Below, one piece after another: positions 27,735 to 36,396 of a stretch of DNA of 48,776 nt. Each line of letters starts with the position of its first letter. The stretch's first letter is position 1. The stretch is from an uncultured Bacteroidales bacterium (GTDB lineage Bacteria; Bacteroidota; Bacteroidia; Bacteroidales; P3), in assembly GCA_905235855.1 (NCBI GenBank), contig CAJONE010000007.1, positions 2,816 to 51,591 of the forward strand. Reading direction: 5' to 3'. Under the pieces are notes generated by a model, which saw only the letters and a program-made list of their open reading frames with translations, was not told where the DNA came from and ran no database searches. The position numbers were made by a program, and so were the translations under genes.

Positions 27735-28274
27735 ATGGGAATAGAGACCATAACACGCGAAATAACCGCACGCAACCACACCTCGTTAGCCTCTGTGGAC
27801 CGTGCACAACTTGTCAAGATGCGCAATCAGGGACTGCGCGACTGTTTCAGACACCTTGAAGACATACCCCACAAGATGGAGTTTGTGGCGCGCATTCAGG
27901 ACAAATGCTTTATCGATGATGCCGCGTCGCGCAATGTAAACGCGACCTGGTATGCCCTTGAACTGACCGAAGGAGCAGTGATATGGATAGCCAACGGCGG
28001 TTCAGCGAATACCGACTACAGCAAACTTAAACCGATAGTGGGACAGAAGGTCAAAATGATATTGTGTGTCGGCGATGACAGCACGGCGCTGCACGAGGCA
28101 TTCGACGGTCTGGTGCCGGCGATTGTCGACTGCCCGTCGATGGAATATGCCGTCAACCGTGCGCTCTACAGCAATATCGAGACTGCCACAGTGATTTACT
28201 CGCCAGCCACGGAAGACGGGTGTAACGCGCAAACGGACGGAGCGGCATTCAGACGCGAAGTCTGCGAACTATAA
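27735..28274 (+). CDS. Stand-alone MurD C-terminal domain, probably catalytically dead
   Basis: 179 residues at the murD position, between mraY and ftsW. Residues 46-160 align by eye with the C-terminal (third) domain of MurD: HKMEFVARIQDKCFIDDAA, NVNATWYALEL, IWIANGG, TDYSKLKPIV and SPAT correspond to MurD segments such as HRLEFV, NVNSTWYALE, GGxDKGNDY and SPAxASFD. Residues 15-40 match the last helix of the central domain. The N-terminal UDP-binding domain and the ATPase P-loop domain are absent; only 45 bp separate it from mraY, so they are deleted, not frameshifted. The family motif NDSKATN reads DDAASRN (61-67), DKG reads SAN, and the SASFD-like loop reads TEDGC, so the lysine, threonine and serine that bind substrate are gone. 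The frame is intact with composition like its neighbours, so it is probably translated. It cannot be a functional MurD by itself. Confidence 0.8.
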   Translation: MGIETITREITARNHTSLASVDRAQLVKMRNQGLRDCFRHLEDIPHKMEFVARIQDKCFIDDAASRNVNATWYALELTEGAVIWIANGGSANTDYSKLKPIVGQKVKMILCVGDDSTALHEAFDGLVPAIVDCPSMEYAVNRALYSNIETATVIYSPATEDGCNAQTDGAAFRREVCEL

Positions 28275-28314
28275 ACAAGCAGTTCAAGACCTTAGTCCAT
28301 TAACACAAAAAAAG

Positions 28315-29469
28315 ATGCGTAAGGCCAGAAACATACTGACGGGAGACCGAATGATATGGATAATATATATTTTCCTGTCGGTTGTGTCGTTTTTGGCCGT
28401 TTACACATCGATTGGCTTTACGGCGAACCAGATTCTGCACCGCAGCCCACTTGCGGCGACGTTGCGCCACCTTGTATTTATCGCGGGCGGATACGTGTTG
28501 GTCTTGATCGGCGGGAAAATAAACTACAGGTTTTATGCGCGAGTGTCGAGGGGGGCGTACATTGCGTCGGTTGTGCTGCTCGCTGTTGTTTTGCTCGTGG
28601 TGGGCGACAGGTGGATACGGATACCCGTAATAGGGAGTTTCCAACCGTCGGAGATAGCCAAAATATGCCTACTGTTTCTCCTGGCTACCATACTTTCGCA
28701 ATATAACGACAAAATGGACGGGAAATATTTCGTGCCACTTGTATTCGTGCCAGTCCTGATCACGTGCGGGCTTATACTGCCCGAAAACCTTTCGAGTGCT
28801 ATTATCATCTTTGTGGTCAGCGTCGTGATGATGTTTGTGGCTGGAGTAAACAAGAAGAAGTTAGGCAAATTCCTGCTTTTTGTCATGCTGCTCGCAGGCA
28901 TATTTGCAATGGTAATACTATTGCTAAAAACGAAAGGCGAGGATGTTTTCCGCTCGCAAACATGGATTAACCGTGTCGACAACTGGCTTCATCCCGCCCC
29001 CGACGAGTATAGCCAGGAGAACCTGTCGCGCATGGCAGTTGCACGCGGAGGCCTGTTCGGAGCCGGTATCGGCAACACAATTCACGGTCGCCTGATGACA
29101 CAGTCGCATAACGATTTCATCTATTCCGTTATCGTGGAGGAAACCGGAAGCATCTTCGGGCTTGCTATCCTTGTGGCCTACTCACTCCTGTTTCTGCGCT
29201 GTCTGGTCATTGCCCGACGGTGCGACAAAATATTCGGCAAACTCATCTGCGTAGGCATGGGAACGCTCATCTATGTGCAGGCGCTGGTACACATCTGCGT
29301 ATCGGTTGGTGTTATACCCGTGACGGGTCAAACGCTTCCATTTATAAGTTATGGCGGTTCGGCATATTTAGTAATGAGCTACGGACTTGGGGCAGTGCAA
29401 TCCTTTGCACAGGACGCGCGACGACGCAAGGCTAAGGCCGAGCAGGAGCCAGTCGCCACAGAGCAATAA
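28315..29469 (+). CDS. ftsW: FtsW, SEDS-family septal peptidoglycan polymerase
   Basis: 384 residues with about ten membrane spans. SEDS proteins polymerise lipid II; FtsW works with FtsI at the septum. Recognisable segments include the N-terminal span LVLIGGKINYRFY region, the large periplasmic loop starting GEDVFRSQTWINRVDNWLHP, HNDFIYSVIVEETGS, and the family hallmark PFISYGGSAYLVMSYGLG. It follows the murD-like gene by 40 bp and precedes murG by 34 bp. Confidence 0.95.
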   Translation: MRKARNILTGDRMIWIIYIFLSVVSFLAVYTSIGFTANQILHRSPLAATLRHLVFIAGGYVLVLIGGKINYRFYARVSRGAYIASVVLLAVVLLVVGDRWIRIPVIGSFQPSEIAKICLLFLLATILSQYNDKMDGKYFVPLVFVPVLITCGLILPENLSSAIIIFVVSVVMMFVAGVNKKKLGKFLLFVMLLAGIFAMVILLLKTKGEDVFRSQTWINRVDNWLHPAPDEYSQENLSRMAVARGGLFGAGIGNTIHGRLMTQSHNDFIYSVIVEETGSIFGLAILVAYSLLFLRCLVIARRCDKIFGKLICVGMGTLIYVQALVHICVSVGVIPVTGQTLPFISYGGSAYLVMSYGLGAVQSFAQDARRRKAKAEQEPVATEQ

Positions 29470-29503
29470 ACAAGAATCAAAAACATAAAACACAGTAATA
29501 ATC

Positions 29504-30619
29504 ATGAAAGCAATAATAAGCGGCGGAGGGAGCGGCGGACACATATTCCCGGCAGTTGCGATAGCCAACGCGACAAAGCGCAGATGGAGCGACGCCGAAA
29601 TACTGTTTGTCGGAGCAGAAGGACGCATGGAAATGGAGAAAGTGCCTGCAGCCGGCTACGAAATAAAGGGGCTTCCGATAGCCGGCTTGCAACGCAAGCT
29701 TACCATGTCCAACATTGTCAAGAACGCGATGTTGCCATACAAGGTGATAAAAAGCCGGATGATGGTGCGCGGAATTATCAGAGACTTCAATCCCGACATA
29801 GTGGTGGGCGTTGGCGGTTTTGCAAGCGAGCCTACGCTGAAAACCGCAGCATCGATGGGCTACACAACCCTTATCCAAGAGCAAAACTCGTATGCCGGGC
29901 TGACCAACAAGACGCTTGCCCGAAGTGCAGCCAAGATATGCGTGGCCTACGACAATATGGAGCGTTTCTTCCCGAAAGAACGCATCGTGTTTACAGGCAA
30001 TCCTGTGAGGAAAGAGATCGAAGACTTGTCAGTGACACGTGAGGAAGGTTGCACACAGTTCGGCCTAACGCCAACAAAGCGGGTAGTCCTTTCGGTGGGC
30101 GGCAGCCTTGGGGCGCGCAGCATAAACGAGATGATAATAAAGAATCTGGACTACTTCAAGGCAACGCAGACTCAACTTATATGGCAGACGGGTAAATGGA
30201 TGTATCGCGAGGCACTGAAAGCGGTGGAGGAGAAGCAACTGGGAGAATGGGTGAAAGTGAATGAGTTCATCAGCAGAATGGACAGCGCATACGCGGCTGC
30301 CGACGCTGTAATATCGCGGGCTGGAGCCATTGCAATTTCAGAGCTCTGTCTTGTGGGCAAGCCTGTAATACTCATCCCGTCGCCTAATGTGGCCGAAGAC
30401 CACCAGACCAAAAACGCAATGGCACTCGTATGCAAAGGCGCCGCCGAAATGGTCGCAGACAAAGATTGTGCCGCAAAAGGCATCGGCATACTCGACAATA
30501 TAATGAACAACGAAGAGAAGCGATCAACGATGAGCGACAACATCAAAGCGCTCGGTGTACGGCACTCAGCCGACCTCATTGTTGACGAAATGGCAAAACT
30601 GGTGGAGAGAAAAGGATGA
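29504..30619 (+). CDS. murG: UDP-GlcNAc:lipid I N-acetylglucosaminyltransferase
   Basis: 371 residues, GT28 family. Adds GlcNAc to lipid I on the inner face of the membrane. The glycine-rich loop SGGGSGGHIFPAVAIA is at the N-terminus, a second one is SVGGSLGARSINEM, and the UDP-GlcNAc-binding stretch includes SRAGAIAISELCLVGKPVILIPSP. The stop codon overlaps the murC start (ATGA at 30616-30619), a sign of coupled translation. Confidence 0.97.
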   Translation: MKAIISGGGSGGHIFPAVAIANATKRRWSDAEILFVGAEGRMEMEKVPAAGYEIKGLPIAGLQRKLTMSNIVKNAMLPYKVIKSRMMVRGIIRDFNPDIVVGVGGFASEPTLKTAASMGYTTLIQEQNSYAGLTNKTLARSAAKICVAYDNMERFFPKERIVFTGNPVRKEIEDLSVTREEGCTQFGLTPTKRVVLSVGGSLGARSINEMIIKNLDYFKATQTQLIWQTGKWMYREALKAVEEKQLGEWVKVNEFISRMDSAYAAADAVISRAGAIAISELCLVGKPVILIPSPNVAEDHQTKNAMALVCKGAAEMVADKDCAAKGIGILDNIMNNEEKRSTMSDNIKALGVRHSADLIVDEMAKLVERKG

Positions 30620-32019
30620 ACTATTTTTTCATTGGCATAGGCGGCATAGGTATGAGCGCAATAGCTCGACACCTGCATCGGCAGGGAAACCATGTATCGG
30701 GGTACGACCTGACACCGAGCCGACTCACGGCTGAACTTGAAAAAGAAGGCATGACCGTGATCTACGAGGACCGACCGGAGTTGATTCCACCAGATACGGA
30801 TATGTATGTGTACACGCCCGCTGTCCCGAAAGAAACGCACGTGTTGCAATGGGCAGAGGCAAGCGGTAAGCCTATGAAGAAAAGAGCCGAAATGCTGAGC
30901 GAGCTCACAAAGGGCAAACGATGCATAGCCGTGGCCGGCACTCACGGGAAGACGTCGACCAGCACGATGATAGCCCACCTTCTATCTAAGAGTACACTGG
31001 GTTGCAGTGCATTTCTCGGCGGAATTTCGAAGAACTTCAAGAGCAACGAAGTGACCGACAGCAATAGCGATCTGGTGGTTGTGGAAGCCGATGAATACGA
31101 CCGTTCGTTCCTACAGTTGCACCCACACATTTCGGTAATCACTTCGGTCGATCCGGATCATCTCGACATCTACGGCGACATCGAACACCTGCGGTCGGCA
31201 TTCAGGCAATTTGCAAACCAGACTGACAAGGAAGGAAAGCTGATTCTGAAGCAGGGAGTGAACCTGTTTGACGAACCAGACGGACACTGTCACGCAGAAG
31301 AGAATCACTGCGGGCACAAACACGAGCACAAACAGCCAGACACACCTTGCATATCATATACGGTACACGGCATAGAGGCAGACTATTATGCGTGGAACGT
31401 ACGAACCAGCCGCGGCAATATCTATTATGACCTGCGGACACCGAAAGGTGTTATCTACGATATCGAACTGTGCCACACGGCCCTATACAACGTGGAGAAC
31501 TCAGTGGCAGCAGCGGCTGTGGCGCTGGAATGCGGGTTGAGCGAGTATGAGCTTCGCGACGGATTGAAAAGCTACGAGGGCGTGGAGCGACGCTTCGATT
31601 TCAGGGTTGCGACAAAAGATGTGGTTTATATAGACGACTATGCACACCATCCCGAAGAGATAGCCGCCACGATAGAAAGCATAAGGTTTCTCTATCCACG
31701 GAAACGCATAGTGGGGATATTCCAGCCGCACCTGTACAGCCGTACGGCCGATTTGTCTGACCAGTTTGCCAAGGTACTGTCGACGTTAGACGAAACTGTA
31801 CTGTTGCCAATCTATCCAGCCCGCGAAAAACCGATACCAGGCGTAACATCCGGTACGATTCTGCGCAAAATGGAAACAATGTCGAAATATCTTGTTACAA
31901 AAGAGCAGCTCGACGACCTCATACCCGCGCTGTATCCAGAGGTACTTGTGACACTTGGAGCTGGCGATATAGACCGTTTGGTGCCGAAAATAGAGAGAAT
32001 ACTGACCGACGAGAACTAA
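30616..32019 (+). CDS. murC: UDP-N-acetylmuramate--L-alanine ligase with His/Cys-rich insertion
   Basis: 467 residues. Adds L-Ala to UDP-MurNAc. The N-terminal FIGIGGIGMSAIARHLH binds UDP, the P-loop is GTHGKTST (about 112-119), and EADEYDRSFL and DDYAHHPEEI are further MurC hallmarks. Residues 224-245 are an unusual hydrophilic insertion holding six histidines (224, 226, 231, 234, 236, 238) and three cysteines (225, 232, 245). It sits between the central-domain strands, where most MurC proteins have a short loop, and could bind metal, which is an inference. It overlaps murG by 4 bp and is 1 bp before ftsQ. Confidence 0.96.
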   Translation: MNYFFIGIGGIGMSAIARHLHRQGNHVSGYDLTPSRLTAELEKEGMTVIYEDRPELIPPDTDMYVYTPAVPKETHVLQWAEASGKPMKKRAEMLSELTKGKRCIAVAGTHGKTSTSTMIAHLLSKSTLGCSAFLGGISKNFKSNEVTDSNSDLVVVEADEYDRSFLQLHPHISVITSVDPDHLDIYGDIEHLRSAFRQFANQTDKEGKLILKQGVNLFDEPDGHCHAEENHCGHKHEHKQPDTPCISYTVHGIEADYYAWNVRTSRGNIYYDLRTPKGVIYDIELCHTALYNVENSVAAAAVALECGLSEYELRDGLKSYEGVERRFDFRVATKDVVYIDDYAHHPEEIAATIESIRFLYPRKRIVGIFQPHLYSRTADLSDQFAKVLSTLDETVLLPIYPAREKPIPGVTSGTILRKMETMSKYLVTKEQLDDLIPALYPEVLVTLGAGDIDRLVPKIERILTDEN

Positions 32020-32020
32020 A

Positions 32021-32863
32021 ATGAATAAACACAGAAGAAAGATTATCCTCATCATTATTTCGATTGTAGCGATTGCAGCAGTCGCTATTGCGGCCGCCGT
32101 TGCACGCAACGAGTCGGTCGTGGGAGGATTGTCGGTCCATGTGAGTTCATCCAATCCGCAAAAGAGAGATGCCAGCGACGTGAAACCCCTTCTCTCCCCG
32201 TCAGAAATAGAACAGATGCTCCTCGACGAATATCCCGGTCTCACATCAAGCCGCGTAAAGGATGTGGACACGAGGGGGATGGAACGTTTTCTGCGAGCTA
32301 ATCCGTATATCGAATCTGCACAGGTTGGAATCAGTGTGGGCGGACGCGTTATAGCCAACACCGTTACGCGCCGCCCTATAGTACGCGTTTATTGCAACGG
32401 ATACAGCTTTTTCGTCGATCGATATGGACGCTGTTTCCAAACACGAAAAAACGGCAATGCGGATGTAATCGTGGCCAGCGGTGACTTTCTCGGTCCATTA
32501 CCAAACGAGCCGGACAGCCTCGACATATCGGCCATGCAGGAGGATACGTTGCTCTGGAGTCATCCGCTGGTCAACATCTGGAAACTGGCGTTATTCCTTG
32601 ACGAGAGCGCCGACGGCTACTGGCGCATTTTTGACCAGATATTTGTGGAGTCCAGCGGAGACCTTGTGTTGCAGCCAAAATTCGGCAACCACGATATTGT
32701 CGTTGGCGATACGGCAGACCTCGACGAGAAGTTCTCTCGGCTGAAAAGATTCTACGCCAAAGGATTGCCACACGCAGGATACGACTCGTACAGCCGTGTG
32801 AACATAAAATACAAAGAACAGATAGTCTGCACCAAACGCAAAACCCCGGCCAAGTCGAGGTGA
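32021..32863 (+). CDS. ftsQ: FtsQ-like division protein
   Basis: 280 residues. A short basic N-terminus, one membrane span (IILIIISIVAIAAVAIAAAV, residues 8-27), then a POTRA-like periplasmic region (TRGMERFLRANPYIESAQVG) and a beta domain (RRPIVRVYCNGYSFFVDRYG). It fits the position and topology of FtsQ/DivIB, which recruits the divisome through its POTRA and beta domains. It begins 1 bp after the murC stop. There is no ddl gene between murC and ftsQ. Confidence 0.85.
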   Translation: MNKHRRKIILIIISIVAIAAVAIAAAVARNESVVGGLSVHVSSSNPQKRDASDVKPLLSPSEIEQMLLDEYPGLTSSRVKDVDTRGMERFLRANPYIESAQVGISVGGRVIANTVTRRPIVRVYCNGYSFFVDRYGRCFQTRKNGNADVIVASGDFLGPLPNEPDSLDISAMQEDTLLWSHPLVNIWKLALFLDESADGYWRIFDQIFVESSGDLVLQPKFGNHDIVVGDTADLDEKFSRLKRFYAKGLPHAGYDSYSRVNIKYKEQIVCTKRKTPAKSR

Positions 32864-32965
32864 TTTGAAAACACTCACAAAGCGAAATGCCGGCAAGCAG
32901 CTCGCCAACCCAAATGCAAGAGAAAAACAAGAAAAAATTAATCAGAAATCACTAAAATAATTGTT

Positions 32966-34498
32966 ATGGAAAACGAATTCATCGCCGGTCTGGATATCGG
33001 CACAACGAAAATCGCATGCCTCATCGGACAAAAGGCGGAGGACGGAAAAGTGAAGATACTGGGCTACTCCTGCACCAAGTCGATTGGGGTGGAGCATGGA
33101 GTGGTAAGAAGCATAAGCCTCACAGCCGAAAGCGTGAAGAAAGCAGTAGAGGCAGCCTCGCTTCAGGCAAACGTGAAAGTGAATGAGGTGTATGTGGGGA
33201 TAGCAGGCCAGCACATAAAGAGCATACCAAGCCAAGGCCTCATAATGATTCCTGAAGACCACAATATCATCACCGAAGAGGATGTTGAGCGGCTTATGGA
33301 AGAGCAGCACCGCGTGATGCTCGGCCCCGGCGATGAAATAATCCACATTTTCCCGCAAAACTACTACGTGAACAACGTAATACTGCCCAACGAGATTCCA
33401 CCAGTCGGAACGCCAGGAAAACAGCTGAAGGCCGACTTCCATATTGTTACGGGAAACACTCAGAACATACTTAACATCCGCGACAGTGTGCGCGCGGCGG
33501 GCTACAAGGTGAAATCGCTTGTTCTGGAACCAATAGCGTCGTCCTATGCGGTACTCGACGACCGCGACAAAGAGGCTGGCGTGGCGCTGGTCGACATCGG
33601 CGGCGGAACAACCGACATAGCCATATTCTATGAAGGGATTATACGGCACACATCGGTCATACCGCTTGCTGGACAGGCGATAACAGGCGACATCAAACGA
33701 GGGTGCAGCATCCTGCCCGACCAGGCTGAAAGCCTAAAGGTGAAGTACGGCTCATGCCTGCCTGCCAACGAACGGGAGGGAGACGCCGTGTCGATACCTG
33801 GCATACACGACCAACCGCCAAAGGAGATAAGCCTCAAGATGCTGGCCAACATCATAAAAGCTCGCGTACAGACCATCATCGAACAGGTAGACTACGAAAT
33901 CACGTCGTCGGGCTACAACAACAAGAGCGGCAAGAAACTTCTGGCTGGACTGGTACTCACTGGTGGCGGCGCAAGCATGAAATACATCAAAGAGTTTGCA
34001 TCACTGCTTACGGGCATGTATACACGCATCGGACTGCCCAACTGGCACTTGCTGGCCGACTCGGACAAGGAGCTGGCGCACCCCAAATATGCCACCGGCA
34101 TTGGCCTTGTGCTTTTCGGCATCGAAAAAGAAGAAGCTATGCATGCCAAAAAAGAAAAAGAGCAGCAAGCCACTACCGAAGAAAAGCCGTCTGATGCAAC
34201 CACAATACCGGCAGAACCAGCACAGACCGAGGCTGTCCCAAAGAAAGAAAAATCGGTTATCGACATACTCGACGAGATGCCAAATTCAGCTATGAACAAC
34301 ACCAAACGAACGACATCCGTAAAAACACCCGACGGGTCCGATAGCGAAAAGCTAGAGGCACCAACCAAAGACGAGACCACAACCGATACTGCAAACACAG
34401 ACAAATATGACAAAAAAGACCCCAAATCGCCAAAAATGATCGACAAAGTGATGACCTGGCTCGAGAAGACATTCCTTGGCGACGACGACATCAAATGA
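32966..34498 (+). CDS. ftsA: FtsA, actin-like membrane tether for FtsZ, with long C-terminal linker
   Basis: 510 residues, longer than the roughly 420 of E. coli FtsA. The actin-like core (about 1-390) has FIAGLDIGTTKIACLIG for phosphate 1, VALVDIGGGTTDIAIF for phosphate 2, and GLVLTGGGASMKYI for adenosine binding. The 1C domain is present. After about residue 395 comes a disordered linker of about 90 residues (rich in E, T, P, K). The protein ends with an amphipathic helix, SPKMIDKVMTWLEKTFL, a membrane-targeting sequence. It is separated from ftsQ by 102 bp and from ftsZ by 145 bp of AT-rich sequence that may hold an extra ftsZ promoter. Confidence 0.96.
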   Translation: MENEFIAGLDIGTTKIACLIGQKAEDGKVKILGYSCTKSIGVEHGVVRSISLTAESVKKAVEAASLQANVKVNEVYVGIAGQHIKSIPSQGLIMIPEDHNIITEEDVERLMEEQHRVMLGPGDEIIHIFPQNYYVNNVILPNEIPPVGTPGKQLKADFHIVTGNTQNILNIRDSVRAAGYKVKSLVLEPIASSYAVLDDRDKEAGVALVDIGGGTTDIAIFYEGIIRHTSVIPLAGQAITGDIKRGCSILPDQAESLKVKYGSCLPANEREGDAVSIPGIHDQPPKEISLKMLANIIKARVQTIIEQVDYEITSSGYNNKSGKKLLAGLVLTGGGASMKYIKEFASLLTGMYTRIGLPNWHLLADSDKELAHPKYATGIGLVLFGIEKEEAMHAKKEKEQQATTEEKPSDATTIPAEPAQTEAVPKKEKSVIDILDEMPNSAMNNTKRTTSVKTPDGSDSEKLEAPTKDETTTDTANTDKYDKKDPKSPKMIDKVMTWLEKTFLGDDDIK

Positions 34499-34643
34499 CA
34501 GTTCTTCAACTTTACATTGTTGATAACTAATAATCAACACAATACCATAACAATTTGACAATTAGTAATTTTACATCGCTAAACAATTTCCGATTATAGC
34601 TTATAATACTCACAATCAACGATATAAAAAAAATTTAATTTAT

Positions 34644-36272
34644 ATGGATACCTATCAGCAAGAGGACAATCTGATCTTCGACAGTCCCAAAAACCAGTCA
34701 TCGTACATCAAGGTCATTGGTGTGGGAGGCGGCGGCAACAACGCCGTGAACCACATGTTCAGGCAGGGGATAACAGGCGTTGACTTTATTGTGTGCAACA
34801 CCGACCAGAAGGCGCTTAACACCAGCCCCGTGCCCAACAAAATAAAACTGGGCAACGGCATGGGAGCCGGAAACAACCCCAAAGTTGCTGAAGACGCAGC
34901 CGAAGCCAAGAGCGACGAAATAAAAGATGCCATCTCGGACAACACAAAGATGCTATTCATAGCAGCAGGCATGGGTGGCGGCACCGGAACCGGCGCTGCA
35001 CCCGTCATTGCAAAGATTGCCAAATCGATTAACATCGAGGACGGCTATACGAAAAACGTACTTGTCGTGGCAATCGTCACAATGCCATTCTCGTTCGAAG
35101 GGCGCAAACGCCAGAAACAGGCGCTCGAAGGATTGCAGAAACTGCGCGAAAGCGTCGACTCCGTGCTGGTGATAAACAACGACAAACTTCTGAAAAAATC
35201 AATGCCCCTTCCCGCCGCCTACGCATGTGCCGACGACGTGCTGCTCACTGCGGCAAAAGGCATATCGGAGATAATCACCGTGGACTCGTACATCAACATC
35301 GACTTTGAGGACGTGAACAGCGTTATGGCAGGCAGCGGCACAGCATTGATGGGTGTCGGTATTGGCAAAGGCGAAAACCGCGCGAAAGACGCTATCGTGA
35401 TGGCCACCACATCCGAACTGCTCAACGATAACGATATATCAGGAGCCAAGGACATCCTTCTCTACATCTCGTTTTCGGAGAAAAACGTTATTTCGACCGA
35501 CGAGTTGACCGAGATAACCGACTATGTGACCAGCCTGACCGGATCGGACGAAACCAATGTCATCTGGGGTGAAGGTGCCGACGACTCACTCGACGACGAA
35601 ATCAAAATCACCCTTATCGCCACCGGTTTCGAGGCAAAGAAAAACATCGAAGAGCGCAGACGTCAAGGCGAAACAGAGCAGAAACCAGCCAAACCTGAAG
35701 AGCCAGTATCACAAAACAACGATAAACCGACTTTACACAAACTGGACGACGAGCAGGCCTCATCGCGCAGAGACACCCTCGACCGCCATGGCGAGAGAGT
35801 GCCTGGCACGATTGAGATACCGGCCTGGGCAACGACACCTCGGGGCGACGACGGGATGCAACTTATCAGAAAAGAACAGCCCGCAGTGAACGTGATTTCG
35901 AACAACGACGAGATGCACCTTATCTCGTCCGACAACACTATGCCCACATACGAGAAAGAAGAACTCCCCCACCCTGCCAGTCAGCCGGCAGTCGAAAACG
36001 AAACCGTGAGCACACCGGCCGAAACAATAATCCCGGACATTAGTCAAGGGCTGAAAAGCACAGCCGAAGAGAGAATCAAACGCATGCACGAACTGTTGCG
36101 GAACCATCCGAACGGTGCCGAGATTGTGGCCAATTTCTCCACCGAAGAACTAGTCGGCGATGTTATGCCAACATTCCATTCGCTGTCCGAATCCGACATG
36201 TCGAACACCTATCTCGGACAAAACGGCACAATCCACAAACAGGACGGATATATAGACCTGTGCCCCGATTGA
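34644..36272 (+). CDS. ftsZ: FtsZ, tubulin-like division GTPase, extended C-terminus
   Basis: 542 residues. GTP-binding core over about 20-330: GVGGGGNNAVNHM, the tubulin signature GGGTGTG at 111-117, and the T7-loop segment NIDFEDVNSVM, which completes the catalytic site in the next subunit. The region after about 340 is a long charged linker (EERRRQGETEQKP onward) of some 130 residues, longer than in E. coli. The final stretch begins AEERIKRMHELLRNH and ends GYIDLCPD, with no obvious match to the E. coli C-terminal peptide. It is the last gene of the dcw cluster and is followed by a strong terminator. Confidence 0.97.
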   Translation: MDTYQQEDNLIFDSPKNQSSYIKVIGVGGGGNNAVNHMFRQGITGVDFIVCNTDQKALNTSPVPNKIKLGNGMGAGNNPKVAEDAAEAKSDEIKDAISDNTKMLFIAAGMGGGTGTGAAPVIAKIAKSINIEDGYTKNVLVVAIVTMPFSFEGRKRQKQALEGLQKLRESVDSVLVINNDKLLKKSMPLPAAYACADDVLLTAAKGISEIITVDSYINIDFEDVNSVMAGSGTALMGVGIGKGENRAKDAIVMATTSELLNDNDISGAKDILLYISFSEKNVISTDELTEITDYVTSLTGSDETNVIWGEGADDSLDDEIKITLIATGFEAKKNIEERRRQGETEQKPAKPEEPVSQNNDKPTLHKLDDEQASSRRDTLDRHGERVPGTIEIPAWATTPRGDDGMQLIRKEQPAVNVISNNDEMHLISSDNTMPTYEKEELPHPASQPAVENETVSTPAETIIPDISQGLKSTAEERIKRMHELLRNHPNGAEIVANFSTEELVGDVMPTFHSLSESDMSNTYLGQNGTIHKQDGYIDLCPD

Positions 36273-36303
36273 CAATCGAACATTCGTTTCCATACACATC
36301 CAT

Positions 36304-36339
36304 AAAAAAAGAGAGACACTCGTGGTCTCTCTTTTTTTC
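36304..36339. terminator. Bidirectional rho-independent terminator after ftsZ
   Basis: A stem AAAAAAGAGAGAC / GTCTCTCTTTTTT with a 7-nt loop is followed by T-runs on both strands. It serves ftsZ (stop at 36272) and the convergent rhodanese/lactamase gene (stop at 36397). Confidence 0.9.
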
Positions 36340-36396
36340 AGTGTGAGCAATAGTAACGCCATTAAGACATCACCCTGTTGTTGCACGTTGTAGCAC

